Source of the DNA: Propionimicrobium sp963511305
GTDB taxonomy: Bacteria > Actinomycetota > Actinomycetes > Propionibacteriales > Propionibacteriaceae
DNA: 13,585 nt
Assembly (NCBI GenBank): GCA_963511305.1
Contig: CAUPIJ010000039.1
Location: 1-13,585 of the forward strand
Direction: 5' to 3'
Of this stretch, positions 7,756 to 13,585 are shown in pieces; position 1 is the stretch's first letter; the number at the start of each line of letters is the position of its first letter. Below the pieces are notes generated by a model. That model had not been told where the DNA came from, searched no databases, and saw only the letters and a program-made list of their open reading frames with translations. Made by a program: the position numbers and the translations under genes.

Positions 7756-7774
7756 GCCTCGCTGGTTGCGAGGC
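7756..7774 (-). promoter_or_regulatory. Hairpin just upstream of the tuf ribosome binding site
   Basis: A perfect 7-bp stem, GCCTCGC/GCGAGGC, with a 5-nt loop lies 10 nt upstream of the tuf Shine-Dalgarno. It would fold in the tuf leader RNA. It could modulate initiation or protect the 5' end; this is inference. Confidence 0.55.
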
Positions 7775-7787
7775 TCATCTGGACTTC

Positions 7788-7810
7788 GTCGGGGACTAAA
7801 GACCCTCGAC
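7788..7810 (-). promoter_or_regulatory. Second, bulged hairpin in the tuf leader
   Basis: GTCG plus GGG (7788-7794) pair with CCC (7803-7805) and CGAC (7807-7810), with base 7806 bulged and an 8-nt loop. It is 13 nt upstream of the first leader hairpin, giving two tandem structures before the tuf start. A further small dyad, AGACA-GTT-TGTCT, lies at 7861-7873. Confidence 0.45.
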
Positions 7811-7974
7811 CTATCTTTTTCAACTGTCAGTGAGAAACCACGATCGTTCGTCGTCCCCCAAGACAGTTTGTCTGTGGTTGTGAGTTTTGCCGGCCCAAGC
7901 TCAGGGACTTACGGAGCCCGGTTTGGCTTCGTCGTCTGGCTAAAGGCACGGGGCATTACCCACGAACTCTATCC

Positions 7975-8003
7975 ATTTTTGCTTTGCTGGCGCCGATAGT
8001 CAA
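7975..8003 (-). promoter_or_regulatory. Candidate tuf promoter
   Basis: TTGACT (7998-8003) and AAAAAT (7975-7980) are separated by 17 nt on the minus strand. The -35 matches the sigma-70 consensus well; the -10 matches TATAAT at four of six positions. Use of this site would give a leader of roughly 235 nt. The rest of the 392-bp gap between tuf and the membrane-protein terminator shows no gene. Confidence 0.45.
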
Positions 8004-8125
8004 ACTGGCAGCACAAATGCCGCCTGCTATGTTGCCTACGCAGTCATGGATATTAAACCAACTCCACAATAGTAGCCCACCATTTCAAGGCCCAAATCAG
8101 GCAATACGTCTGGTTATAAAAAGAA

Positions 8126-8159
8126 ATCGGCCACCACGGACTATCCCATGGTGGCCGAT
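8126..8159 (-). terminator. Rho-independent terminator of the Q/G/Y-rich membrane protein gene
   Basis: An 11-bp stem (8126-8136 with 8149-8159) extends inward in minus-strand RNA through a U-G wobble, two G-C pairs and a G-U wobble to a 4-base loop. It is followed on the minus strand by TTCTTTTTATAA. It starts 16 nt past the stop codon. A small dyad, GCTAAA/TTTAGC, spans the stop codon itself (8161-8180). This terminator isolates tuf from the gene upstream. Confidence 0.88.
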
Positions 8160-8175
8160 CGCTAAATCAGCTTTT

Positions 8176-9378
8176 TTAGCTCATCATGTCAAACACGAAC
8201 CAAAGCTCGAAGGCAACAGTCAGCGCAACGAAGATCATCCACAGACCCGTGAAGAGGGCGTGCGGGATGATCGGGGACTTATCGAAGTTGCCCTTCTGAC
8301 TCATTGTAGAGAAGATCAGCAGCTCTGCTACAAACATCGTGAATGGCATCGCTAGCGCGAAGAAAATAAGGCCAAGCGCGAAGGTAGCGCCATTCGGAAT
8401 CAACCAAAGAATTCCAGTAATGGCAAGAACAGCACCCGACAGCAGGTAGGAAACCGAAGACAAAGAAAGAATCGAACGGAAATCTGCACTGCGCTGACGA
8501 AGGCCGAACACCCACTTGACGGTCAAAGGACGAAGCATCGCGATGATGAAGAAGCAGATAGCTGCCGTGATCAAGGTGACCAGCCAGGTGCCGAAGTTGA
8601 AGCTGAAGTAAGTGTAGCCACCAAATACTTCACTCAAGGCGCTATCAGCCGCGTCCGACGCGCGCCAACGCTGGTTCGCGAAAGCGAAACCGAATAGTAC
8701 GCTCATCACGCCCGCTGCGATCAAACCGAAGTTTTTTGAAGATTCTGCGATCTTTACCGCCTTCTCTGGCGCACCACTTAGTACATGCTGGAAGGCCTTC
8801 CAAGCCTTACCGAAGAAAGACTGAGCGGAAGCAGAGACGTTGCCGATGTGCTGAGCTATCTGCTGGGCCTGCTGGTTTACGGCAGGATCAAAGCCCTGCT
8901 GGAACTGCTGCCCGTTACCGTAGTAGCCCTGCTGCGGCTGGTTATCGTAGTAACCCTGCTGCGGCTGCCCCTGCTGGTAATAACCCTGCTGGGCATACTG
9001 GGCATTTTCCGGATAGTAGCCCTGGTAGCCCTGCGACTGCTGCGCATACGGATCGCCGTACTGGCCGATTGCTACTGTTGGCTCATTGTTCGACGGAGGG
9101 TACTGATAATTACCCGGCTCTCCGTACCCCTGCTGAGGCTGTAGCGGATTGCCGTACTGGTCGTAACCGTAGTTGGGCTGCTGACCGTACTGCTGGTTAG
9201 CGTAATACTGGCCTGCATCGCCGCCCTGTTGATACCCCTGAGGCTCCTGGGCTGCGCCTTCCTGGAAATTCTCCTGAGGCTCCTGGGCTGCGCCATCCTG
9301 GAAATTTTCCTGCGAGAAATTTTCCTGGTTTACGTCTGATCCGGGTTTCTGTTCCTCCGGAGAAAAGTCTTGCGACAT
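8176..9378 (-). CDS. Membrane protein with long Q/G/Y-rich, prion-like N-terminus
   Basis: I do not recognise this 400-residue protein. Residues 1-46 are acidic and contain two copies of a 12-residue unit (NFQ-D/E-GAAQEPQ-x-x), encoded by a 36-bp DNA duplication. Residues 47-162 are low complexity: 76 of 116 are Gln, Gly or Tyr, with recurrent QQGYY blocks. There is no Lys or Arg from residue 12 to 190. A short amphipathic stretch near 165-212 leads to about five hydrophobic segments near 217-235, 257-281, 305-327, 332-357 and 374-396. No signal peptide is visible. An earlier ATG at 9399 lacks a Shine-Dalgarno; ATG at 9378 has GAAGG five nt upstream and is preferred. The gene sits alone between the terminators of fusA and itself. 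Its function is unknown; a tail that self-associates or scaffolds is only a hypothesis. Confidence 0.85.
   Translation of the reverse strand: MSQDFSPEEQKPGSDVNQENFSQENFQDGAAQEPQENFQEGAAQEPQGYQQGGDAGQYYANQQYGQQPNYGYDQYGNPLQPQQGYGEPGNYQYPPSNNEPTVAIGQYGDPYAQQSQGYQGYYPENAQYAQQGYYQQGQPQQGYYDNQPQQGYYGNGQQFQQGFDPAVNQQAQQIAQHIGNVSASAQSFFGKAWKAFQHVLSGAPEKAVKIAESSKNFGLIAAGVMSVLFGFAFANQRWRASDAADSALSEVFGGYTYFSFNFGTWLVTLITAAICFFIIAMLRPLTVKWVFGLRQRSADFRSILSLSSVSYLLSGAVLAITGILWLIPNGATFALGLIFFALAMPFTMFVAELLIFSTMSQKGNFDKSPIIPHALFTGLWMIFVALTVAFELWFVFDMMS
9238..9309 (-). repeat. 36-bp in-frame tandem duplication in the membrane protein gene
   Basis: Units 9238-9273 and 9274-9309 differ at only two bases and encode the duplicated GAAQEPQ-type units near the N-terminus. 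A degenerate third partial copy follows at 9310. The near-identity at DNA level suggests a recent expansion. Confidence 0.85.
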
Positions 9379-9570
9379 ACGCCCCTTCTTCCAAGACATG
9401 CGAATAAGTAATTAGCGAGGCACGGCCACGCGAAAGACAACGCTAGCACACAGCAAATCTACAGATGCCGAACATCCGTGCTTGTTTACCGAATAATTAA
9501 GTCACCACTCGATATCGGCCGCGGATAGGGCGAATACGAATTCGACAGGGAAGCTCAGCTCTCACTCAAA
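9379..9570. other. Gap between fusA terminator and membrane protein gene
   Basis: This 192-bp stretch must hold the promoter of the membrane protein gene, since a strong terminator precedes it. I see no convincing -35/-10 pair; TAATTA at about 9409-9414 is the best -10-like hexamer but lacks a good -35 at normal spacing. No gene is seen. Confidence 0.4.
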
Positions 9571-9608
9571 AAAAATTGCCGGCCAGGATTTCCTGACCGG
9601 CAATTTTT
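9571..9608 (-). terminator. Rho-independent terminator of fusA
   Basis: A 12-bp outer stem (9571-9582 with 9597-9608) is followed inward by a position that is C/A on the plus strand but U-G in minus-strand RNA, then CAGG/CCTG and a 4-base loop. The 3' arm runs into eight T residues on the minus strand. It begins 10 nt after the stop codon. Its size, 38 nt, equals that of the tuf terminator. Confidence 0.94.
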
Positions 9609-9618
9609 AAGTAGCTAT

Positions 9619-11718
9619 TTACTCGCCACCGTTAGCTTTTGCGATGACCTCATCGGCGATAGCCTTCGGAACCTCACCGTAGGAGTCGAACTCCATGGTG
9701 TAGGTGGCCTGACCGGAAGTCTTCGAACGTAGGTCACCAACGTAGCCAAACATCTCGGACAACGGAACCAGAGCGCGGACGACACGGGAGCCGTGCTCTT
9801 CATCCATCGACTGAACCTGGCCACGACGGGAGTTTAGGTCGCCGATAACGGTGCCTAGGAAGTCCTCTGGAGTGGTAACCTCAACGGCCATCAACGGCTC
9901 GAGAAGAGCAGGGTTGGCCTTGCGGGCTGCTTCCTTGAACACCATCGAACCGGCGATCTTGAACGCAAGCTCGCTGGAGTCGACGTCGTGGTAAGCACCA
10001 TCGGTAAGGGTGACCTTGATGTCGTCAACCGGGTAACCGGCGAGCACACCAAACTGCATAGCTTCCTGGATACCAGCGTCAACCGACGGGATGTACTCGC
10101 GAGGAATGCGGCCACCGGTAACTGCGTTGACGAACTCGTACCCAGCGCCCGGCTCCTGCGGCTCGAGGTCGATGATGACCTTACCGTACTGACCGGAACC
10201 ACCGGACTGCTTCTTGTGAGTGTACTCAACGCCCTTGACAGCCTTGCGGAGAGTCTCGCGGTATGCAACCTGCGGCTTGCCAATGTTGGCCTCAACGTGG
10301 AACTCGCGCTTCATGCGGTCGATCAGAACGTCGAGGTGGAGCTCGCCCATACCAGCGATGATGGTCTGGCCGGTCTCTTCGTCGGTGTGAACGCGGAAGG
10401 TCGGGTCCTCTTCAGCCAGACGCTGAATAGCGACAGACAGCTTCTCCTGGTCGGCCTTCGACTTCGGCTCAATAGCCTGTTCGATAACCGGATCCGGGAA
10501 GTCCATGGACTCGAGCTGAACCGGCTGATCGGCGTCACATAGGGTGTCACCGGTGCTGGTTGCCTTCAGGCCCATCACAGCGCAGATGTTGCCGGCAGGC
10601 AGCTCCTCAATCTCGTTACGCTTGTTGGCGTGCATCTGGTAAATCTTGCCGATGCGCTCCTTCTTGCCCGAAACCGAGTTCAGCACCTGGGTGCCGGCCT
10701 TCAGCACGCCCGAGTAAACGCGAACGTAGGTCAGGCGGCCGAGGTGCGGGTCAGCGGCGATCTTGAACGCCAGGGCGGAAAGCGGCTCTTCCTTGCTCGG
10801 CGCGCGGTCGATCTCGACCGACTCGTCGCCGGGCTTGAAGCCGACGATAGCCGGGACGTCCAGCGGGCTGGGCAGGTAGTCAACCACCGCGTCGAGCAGC
10901 GGCTGAACGCCCTTGTTCTTGAAGGACGAGCCACACAGAACGACGGTGTAAGCGTTGCTCAGAACGCCGCGACGGATCGCAGCCTTGAGGTCGGCGACGG
11001 TGAAGTCCTCGCCACCGAGGTACATCTCCATGAACTCTTCATCGTTCTCGGCGACGGCCTCGAGCATCTCGATGCGGGCAGCCTCGGCCTCTTCCTTCAT
11101 GTCGGCCGGGATCTCTTCGATCTCGTAGTGCTCACCCAGGTCGGTCTCGCCGCGGTAGGTCTTGGCGTGCATCTCGACCAGGTCGACCATGCCCATCAGC
11201 TTGTCCTCGGAGCCAATCGGCAGCTGGAGGCAAACCGGCAGCACGTGCAGACGCTCGCGAATGGTATTCACGGCGTGCTTGAAGGACGCGCCTGTGCGGT
11301 CAAGCTTGTTGATATAGCAGATACGCGGGACGTTGTAGCGGCTGGCCTGACGCCAAACAGTCATGGACTGCGGCTCAACGCCTGCTACACCGTCGAATAC
11401 TGCAACGGCACCGTCGAGGACACGAAGCGAACGCTCCACCTCAACGGTGAAGTCGACGTGACCTGGGGTGTCGATGATGTTGATCTGGTAGTTGTTCCAG
11501 AAACAGGTGGTAGCAGCGGAGGTAATGGTGATGCCACGCTCCTGCTCCTGCTCCATCCAGTCCATGGTTGCGGCGCCATCGTGCGTCTCACCGATCTTGT
11601 GGTTGATGCCGGTGTAGAACAGGATGCGCTCTGTAGTGGTGGTCTTACCGGCATCGATGTGCGCCATAATGCCGATATTGCGCACCTTTTTAAGGTCGGT
11701 CTGCAAATCGAGGGCCAC
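9619..11718 (-). CDS. fusA: Elongation factor G
   Basis: EF-G is the GTPase that drives ribosomal translocation and, with RRF, recycling. The 699-residue length is normal. GTPase motifs: AHIDAGKT at 19-26, RGITI at 61-65, DTPGH at 83-87, NKLD at 137-140, then domains II-V including GMGELHLDVLIDRMKREF, YRETLRK and the SGGSGQYGKV segment of domain IV. The start is GTG at 11718, preceded by AGGGG; nearly all homologs begin just ahead of the ALDLQTDLKKVRNIGIMAH stretch, so this start is firm. The gap to rpsG is 197 nt and contains a hairpin, so fusA may be transcribed both by readthrough and from its own promoter. No fusidic-acid resistance change can be judged by eye. Confidence 0.99.
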   Translation of the reverse strand: MALDLQTDLKKVRNIGIMAHIDAGKTTTTERILFYTGINHKIGETHDGAATMDWMEQEQERGITITSAATTCFWNNYQINIIDTPGHVDFTVEVERSLRVLDGAVAVFDGVAGVEPQSMTVWRQASRYNVPRICYINKLDRTGASFKHAVNTIRERLHVLPVCLQLPIGSEDKLMGMVDLVEMHAKTYRGETDLGEHYEIEEIPADMKEEAEAARIEMLEAVAENDEEFMEMYLGGEDFTVADLKAAIRRGVLSNAYTVVLCGSSFKNKGVQPLLDAVVDYLPSPLDVPAIVGFKPGDESVEIDRAPSKEEPLSALAFKIAADPHLGRLTYVRVYSGVLKAGTQVLNSVSGKKERIGKIYQMHANKRNEIEELPAGNICAVMGLKATSTGDTLCDADQPVQLESMDFPDPVIEQAIEPKSKADQEKLSVAIQRLAEEDPTFRVHTDEETGQTIIAGMGELHLDVLIDRMKREFHVEANIGKPQVAYRETLRKAVKGVEYTHKKQSGGSGQYGKVIIDLEPQEPGAGYEFVNAVTGGRIPREYIPSVDAGIQEAMQFGVLAGYPVDDIKVTLTDGAYHDVDSSELAFKIAGSMVFKEAARKANPALLEPLMAVEVTTPEDFLGTVIGDLNSRRGQVQSMDEEHGSRVVRALVPLSEMFGYVGDLRSKTSGQATYTMEFDSYGEVPKAIADEVIAKANGGE

Positions 11719-11886
11719 GTGTTCCCCTAAGTTCTAGTTCGAATAAGTTTATTTTTGCCCTGCAGGGTCTCATTCTGTTGCACACGATCGCATCGCGACA
11801 TTCAGAACGTCCAAGCCAGGCCGGGCGGGCCCGTGGCCAAGATTTAATTTGTTAGTAACCCTGCGTAAAAATTCAAGGTTTGCGAA
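11719..11886 (-). promoter_or_regulatory. rpsG-fusA intercistronic region
   Basis: This region is long for ribosomal-operon spacing. TTGAAT with AT-rich TAACAA about 16 nt downstream (minus strand, near 11850-11877) could be a weak promoter for fusA, but matches are poor. A GC-rich patch near 11816-11836 contains GGGCCC and overlapping short dyads. No small gene is seen. Confidence 0.3.
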
Positions 11887-11912
11887 GGTCGCCCACCGGT
11901 TGATGGGCGACC
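11887..11912 (-). terminator. Hairpin after rpsG, partial terminator or processing element
   Basis: A 9-bp stem (11887-11895 with 11904-11912) extends inward in minus-strand RNA by a U-G wobble and one C-G pair to a 4-base loop. It starts 7 nt after the rpsG stop. The bases following are not a clean T-run (TTCGCAAACC), so it may attenuate, or protect the rpsL-rpsG mRNA 3' end, rather than fully terminate. Confidence 0.55.
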
Positions 11913-11919
11913 CAAAAAA

Positions 11920-12390
11920 CTACCAGCGGTAGTGCGCGAACGCGCGGTTCGCCTCGGCCATCTTGTGAGTATCCTCACGACGCTTAACAGAAGCGCCAAG
12001 GCCGTTGCTGGCGTCAAGAATCTCGTTCATAAGACGCTCGGCCATCGACTTCTCGCGACGATCGCGAGAAAAGCTGACTAGCCAACGCATTGCAAGCGTG
12101 TTAGCGCGAGCCGGCTTAACCTCGACGGGCACCTGGTAGGTAGCGCCACCGACGCGGCGAGAGCGAACCTCGACGCTGGGGCGAATGTTCTCTAGGGCTT
12201 TCTTCAGGGTCTGCATCGGGTCGACGCCCGTCTTCTCCCTGGTGCCCTCAAGGGCTGTGTAAACGATCTTCTGAGCTAGGGACTTCTTGCCGTCGCGCAG
12301 GATCTTGGCTACTAGCTGCGAAACCAGCGGAGATCCGTAAACCGGATCGGCTACCACCGGCCGCTTCTGGGCTGGGCCTTTACGTGGCAT
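11920..12390 (-). CDS. rpsG: 30S ribosomal protein S7
   Basis: S7 nucleates assembly of the 30S head on 16S rRNA and lines the E site. The 156 residues match the bacterial norm. Recognised stretches include MPRKGPAQKR at the start, DPVYGSPLVSQL, the basic segment RSRRVGGATYQVPVEV, RWLVSFSRDRREKSM, and the C-terminal HKMAEANRAFAHYRW. The ATG shares one base with the rpsL stop (TAATG), and AAGGAG lies inside the end of rpsL, so translation should be coupled to rpsL. There is no room for the long S12-S7 spacer where E. coli S7 represses its own operon, so any such autoregulation must use another site. Confidence 0.99.
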   Translation of the reverse strand: MPRKGPAQKRPVVADPVYGSPLVSQLVAKILRDGKKSLAQKIVYTALEGTREKTGVDPMQTLKKALENIRPSVEVRSRRVGGATYQVPVEVKPARANTLAMRWLVSFSRDRREKSMAERLMNEILDASNGLGASVKRREDTHKMAEANRAFAHYRW

Positions 12391-12761
12391 TACTTCTCCT
12401 TCTTAGCGCCGTAGTGGCTGCGGGCCTGCTTACGGTTCTTGACGGCCTGGGTGTCGAGCGCACCGCGAACGATCTTGTAACGAACGCCGGGCAGGTCTTT
12501 TACACGACCGCCGCGCACGAGCACCATCGAGTGCTCCTGCAGGTTGTGGCCTTCGCCAGGAATGTAAGCGGTGACCTCGATACCGGAGGACAGACGAACA
12601 CGTGCGACCTTGCGCAGGGCCGAGTTCGGCTTCTTCGGAGTAGTGGTATAAACGCGCGTGCAAACGCCACGGCGCTGCGGAGACCCCTTCAGCGCGGGGG
12701 TCGCGCTCGCCTTCGACTTGTCGGTGCGGCCTTTGCGCACCAGCTGTTGGATTGTAGGCAC
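12390..12761 (-). CDS. rpsL: 30S ribosomal protein S12
   Basis: S12 lies at the decoding centre and controls accuracy of tRNA selection. From GTG at 12761 it has 123 residues. The frame stays open to a TTG at 12809 and an ATG at 12803, adding 14-16 residues, but these lack a Shine-Dalgarno and the family begins at PTIQQLVRKGR, so GTG 12761 is chosen; only a weak AAAGAG element precedes it. The decoding loop is intact: TTTPKKPNSALRK with Lys43, and GGRVKDLPGVRY with Lys88 and Asp89, so the classic streptomycin-resistance changes are absent. First gene of the str cluster, joined to rpsG by a 1-base overlap, with a leader of roughly 270 nt. Confidence 0.98.
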   Translation of the reverse strand: MPTIQQLVRKGRTDKSKASATPALKGSPQRRGVCTRVYTTTPKKPNSALRKVARVRLSSGIEVTAYIPGEGHNLQEHSMVLVRGGRVKDLPGVRYKIVRGALDTQAVKNRKQARSHYGAKKEK

Positions 12762-13037
12762 CTTTTTCGGTTCTCTTTCGTTGTCTTGGGTTTCCCTAAG
12801 CATTAACAATTTTCGTCAAGCCGGCCTGAACCACCGTTCATCCAGGAAGATCACGGCCTGAAATCACATGGAGCCTGCCTTGGTCGGCGTTAAAAACGTA
12901 GCCATCAAGCATCTCACACGGACGTCAAAAATCGTTGTGCGGCCTTTCACACTCGCGGGCTCCTCGCAACGTTTAGGTGTCCCGCGCCATGCCAGGGCGC
13001 TTGTATTCGGGTAGCAACACACCGAACACAATTGAAC
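12762..13037 (-). promoter_or_regulatory. Long untranslated leader of rpsL
   Basis: If the promoter at 13038-13066 is used, about 270 nt of leader precede rpsL. It contains short dyads, for example GCGCC/GGCGC around 12983-12999 and a bulged GAAC-GGTG-GTTC stem near 12828-12840, and a 9-base direct repeat, CGGCCTGAA, at 12822-12830 and 12854-12862. Small open frames here (up to 84 codons on the minus strand) have no protein-like character. The structure could be a ribosomal-protein-binding leader; this is inference. Confidence 0.45.
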
Positions 13038-13066
13038 AGGATACCCCTCAGCACAAAGCGGGTCAA
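13038..13066 (-). promoter_or_regulatory. Probable promoter of the rpsL-rpsG unit
   Basis: On the minus strand TTGACC (13061-13066) is spaced exactly 17 nt from TATCCT (13038-13043), the best sigma-70-type pair in the region. Transcription would start near 13031. Confidence 0.6.
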
Positions 13067-13414
13067 AAGTGGGGCAGAACGGTGCAACAGTCGATTCAAC
13101 CCTGAGGTCGTCTGACACCTAACATTCAATTTGATTCGGATAGCAACCAGGCGAAGGGTCTCACAAAAGTCACCGTCAACACTTTGGGTAAATTAAAGCA
13201 AAAGGGAGGCTAAAAAGCTAGATCTGGATTTTTCGAAAAAATAATAATAAATCTAGCCCGGCACGCCAGTTAAGCTGATTTTATAAATACTTCACAATTA
13301 ATTAAGATTGTTCGAAAATTTAATTCAGCTAAAAGCTATTCACTAAACGAATATCCTTGTCATAAATTATAGTTATTAGAAATAATATTTTTACTCACCT
13401 ATGTTTGTGACATG
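13067..13414. other. Divergent intergenic region, AT-rich core
   Basis: No gene is seen. In 13221-13400 only 48 of 180 bases are G or C, against clearly GC-rich flanking genes. It holds nested dyads: GCTAGAT at 13217-13223 with ATCTAGC at 13251-13257, enclosing a perfect 12-bp palindrome at 13229-13240 (TTTTTC/GAAAAA). TATAGT at 13368-13373 and TAATAT at 13383-13388 are -10-like hexamers on the plus strand for the dehydrogenase gene, but no well-spaced -35 is clear; TTGTCA at 13357-13362 is 20 nt from TAATAT. Confidence 0.5.
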
Positions 13415-13430
13415 GCATCAGAGTTGATGC
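13415..13430. promoter_or_regulatory. Operator-like dyad 1 before the dehydrogenase gene
   Basis: GCATCA and TGATGC form a perfect 6-bp inverted repeat with a 4-base centre. It lies 48 bp upstream of the start codon, where a repressor site would be expected. It could bind a dimeric transcription factor; which family is not clear. Confidence 0.4.
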
Positions 13431-13432
13431 GA

Positions 13433-13449
13433 CAGCAACTATTTTGCTG
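13433..13449. promoter_or_regulatory. Operator-like dyad 2 before the dehydrogenase gene
   Basis: CAGCAA and TTGCTG form a perfect 6-bp inverted repeat with a 5-base centre, two bases after dyad 1. In RNA it would form a small hairpin 29 nt before the start codon. It is either a second protein-binding site or a leader hairpin. Confidence 0.4.
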
Positions 13450-13478
13450 GACAATCTCTTAATGGTGAGAGGATGGTA

Positions 13479-13585
13479 ATGTCCAATTTTTACGACCGCT
13501 ATGTCAAGGATGCCTGGCGAGAGCCCCACTTTGACATGTACAAGAAATTTTCACTAGCCGGCAAGGTCGGCATGGTGACCGGTGG
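13479..13585 (+). CDS. Short-chain dehydrogenase/reductase, N-terminal fragment
   Basis: Only the first 35 codons are in the window. The fragment MSNFYDRYVKDAW is followed by a Phe-Ser-Leu-x-Gly-Lys-Val stretch and MVTGG, the beginning of the Rossmann TGxxxGxG cofactor site of SDR enzymes. An N-terminal extension of about 25 residues before the first beta strand resembles sugar-acid or polyol SDRs such as gluconate 5-dehydrogenase relatives, but the substrate cannot be told. ATG at 13479 has an AGAGGA Shine-Dalgarno five nt upstream. A five-codon frame (ATG at 13462, MVRGW) ends in a stop that shares its last base with this start; it has no Shine-Dalgarno and is probably chance. The gene is divergent from rpsL and likely regulated through the dyads at 13415-13449. 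Confidence 0.85.
   Translation, partial: MSNFYDRYVKDAWREPHFDMYKKFSLAGKVGMVTG

Noticed and set aside
6495..7799. 434-codon plus-strand open frame opposite tuf
   Set aside because: It is antisense to EF-Tu and has no recognisable protein features; long shadow frames are expected opposite high-GC genes.
8736..9200. 154-codon plus-strand frame opposite the Q-rich region
   Set aside because: Produced by the CTG-rich complement of Gln/Tyr codons; no independent support.
8900..9310. Repeats in this stretch as a CRISPR array
   Set aside because: They are in-frame codon repeats with no spacers of even length and encode the low-complexity tail.
10630..11730. 366-codon plus-strand open frame opposite fusA
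   Set aside because: Antisense shadow of EF-G.
12864..13118. 84-codon minus-strand frame in the rpsL leader
   Set aside because: It spans the likely promoter and start site, has no Shine-Dalgarno and no protein-like pattern.
13462..13479. Five-codon frame MVRGW overlapping the dehydrogenase start by TAATG
   Set aside because: No Shine-Dalgarno and too short to separate from chance; noted only as a possible leader peptide.

Overview
The window looks like a chromosomal core-gene region of an actinomycete (phylum Actinomycetota, possibly near the Actinomycetaceae). The basis is EF-Tu, EF-G, S7 and S12 sequences of actinobacterial type, GTG start codons on three of these four genes, moderately high GC in the coding parts, and a DUF4112 gene. 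I cannot name the genus. Every complete gene is on the minus strand; one truncated gene at the right edge runs on the plus strand.

Layout from left to right. A 29-bp tandem repeat (1-58) sits at the left edge. It is followed by a CycA-like amino-acid permease (77-1570), glutamyl-tRNA synthetase gltX (1693-3168), a large ABC exporter permease (3186-4859) and its ATPase (4856-5677). The ATPase and permease overlap by ATGA, and gltX follows 17 nt later, so the transcription order is ATPase, permease, gltX. A DUF4112 membrane protein (5774-6313) comes next. Then comes a str region split into several transcription units: tuf (6543-7733), a 400-residue membrane protein with a long Q/G/Y-rich acidic N-terminus (8176-9378), fusA (9619-11718), rpsG (11920-12390) and rpsL (12390-12761). 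The right end is a divergent intergenic region of about 700 bp, very AT-rich near 13221-13400, ahead of the start of a short-chain dehydrogenase gene (13479 to the edge).

The translation genes work together: S12 and S7 in the 30S subunit, EF-G in translocation, EF-Tu in aminoacyl-tRNA delivery, and GltX in tRNA charging. rpsL and rpsG are coupled by a TAATG overlap. rpsG and fusA are 197 nt apart with a hairpin between them. fusA and tuf, often adjacent in the classical str operon, are separated here by an unrecognised membrane gene with its own terminator.

The most interesting observations are: the low-complexity, prion-like membrane protein inserted between fusA and tuf; four terminator-like hairpins that share one layout, including a U-G wobble that forms only in the RNA of the coding strand; a second copy of the tuf terminator's 3' arm and U-tract 76 bp downstream; long structured leaders before tuf and rpsL; and two adjacent dyads before the dehydrogenase gene. 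No CRISPR array, insertion sequence, tRNA or rRNA was seen.
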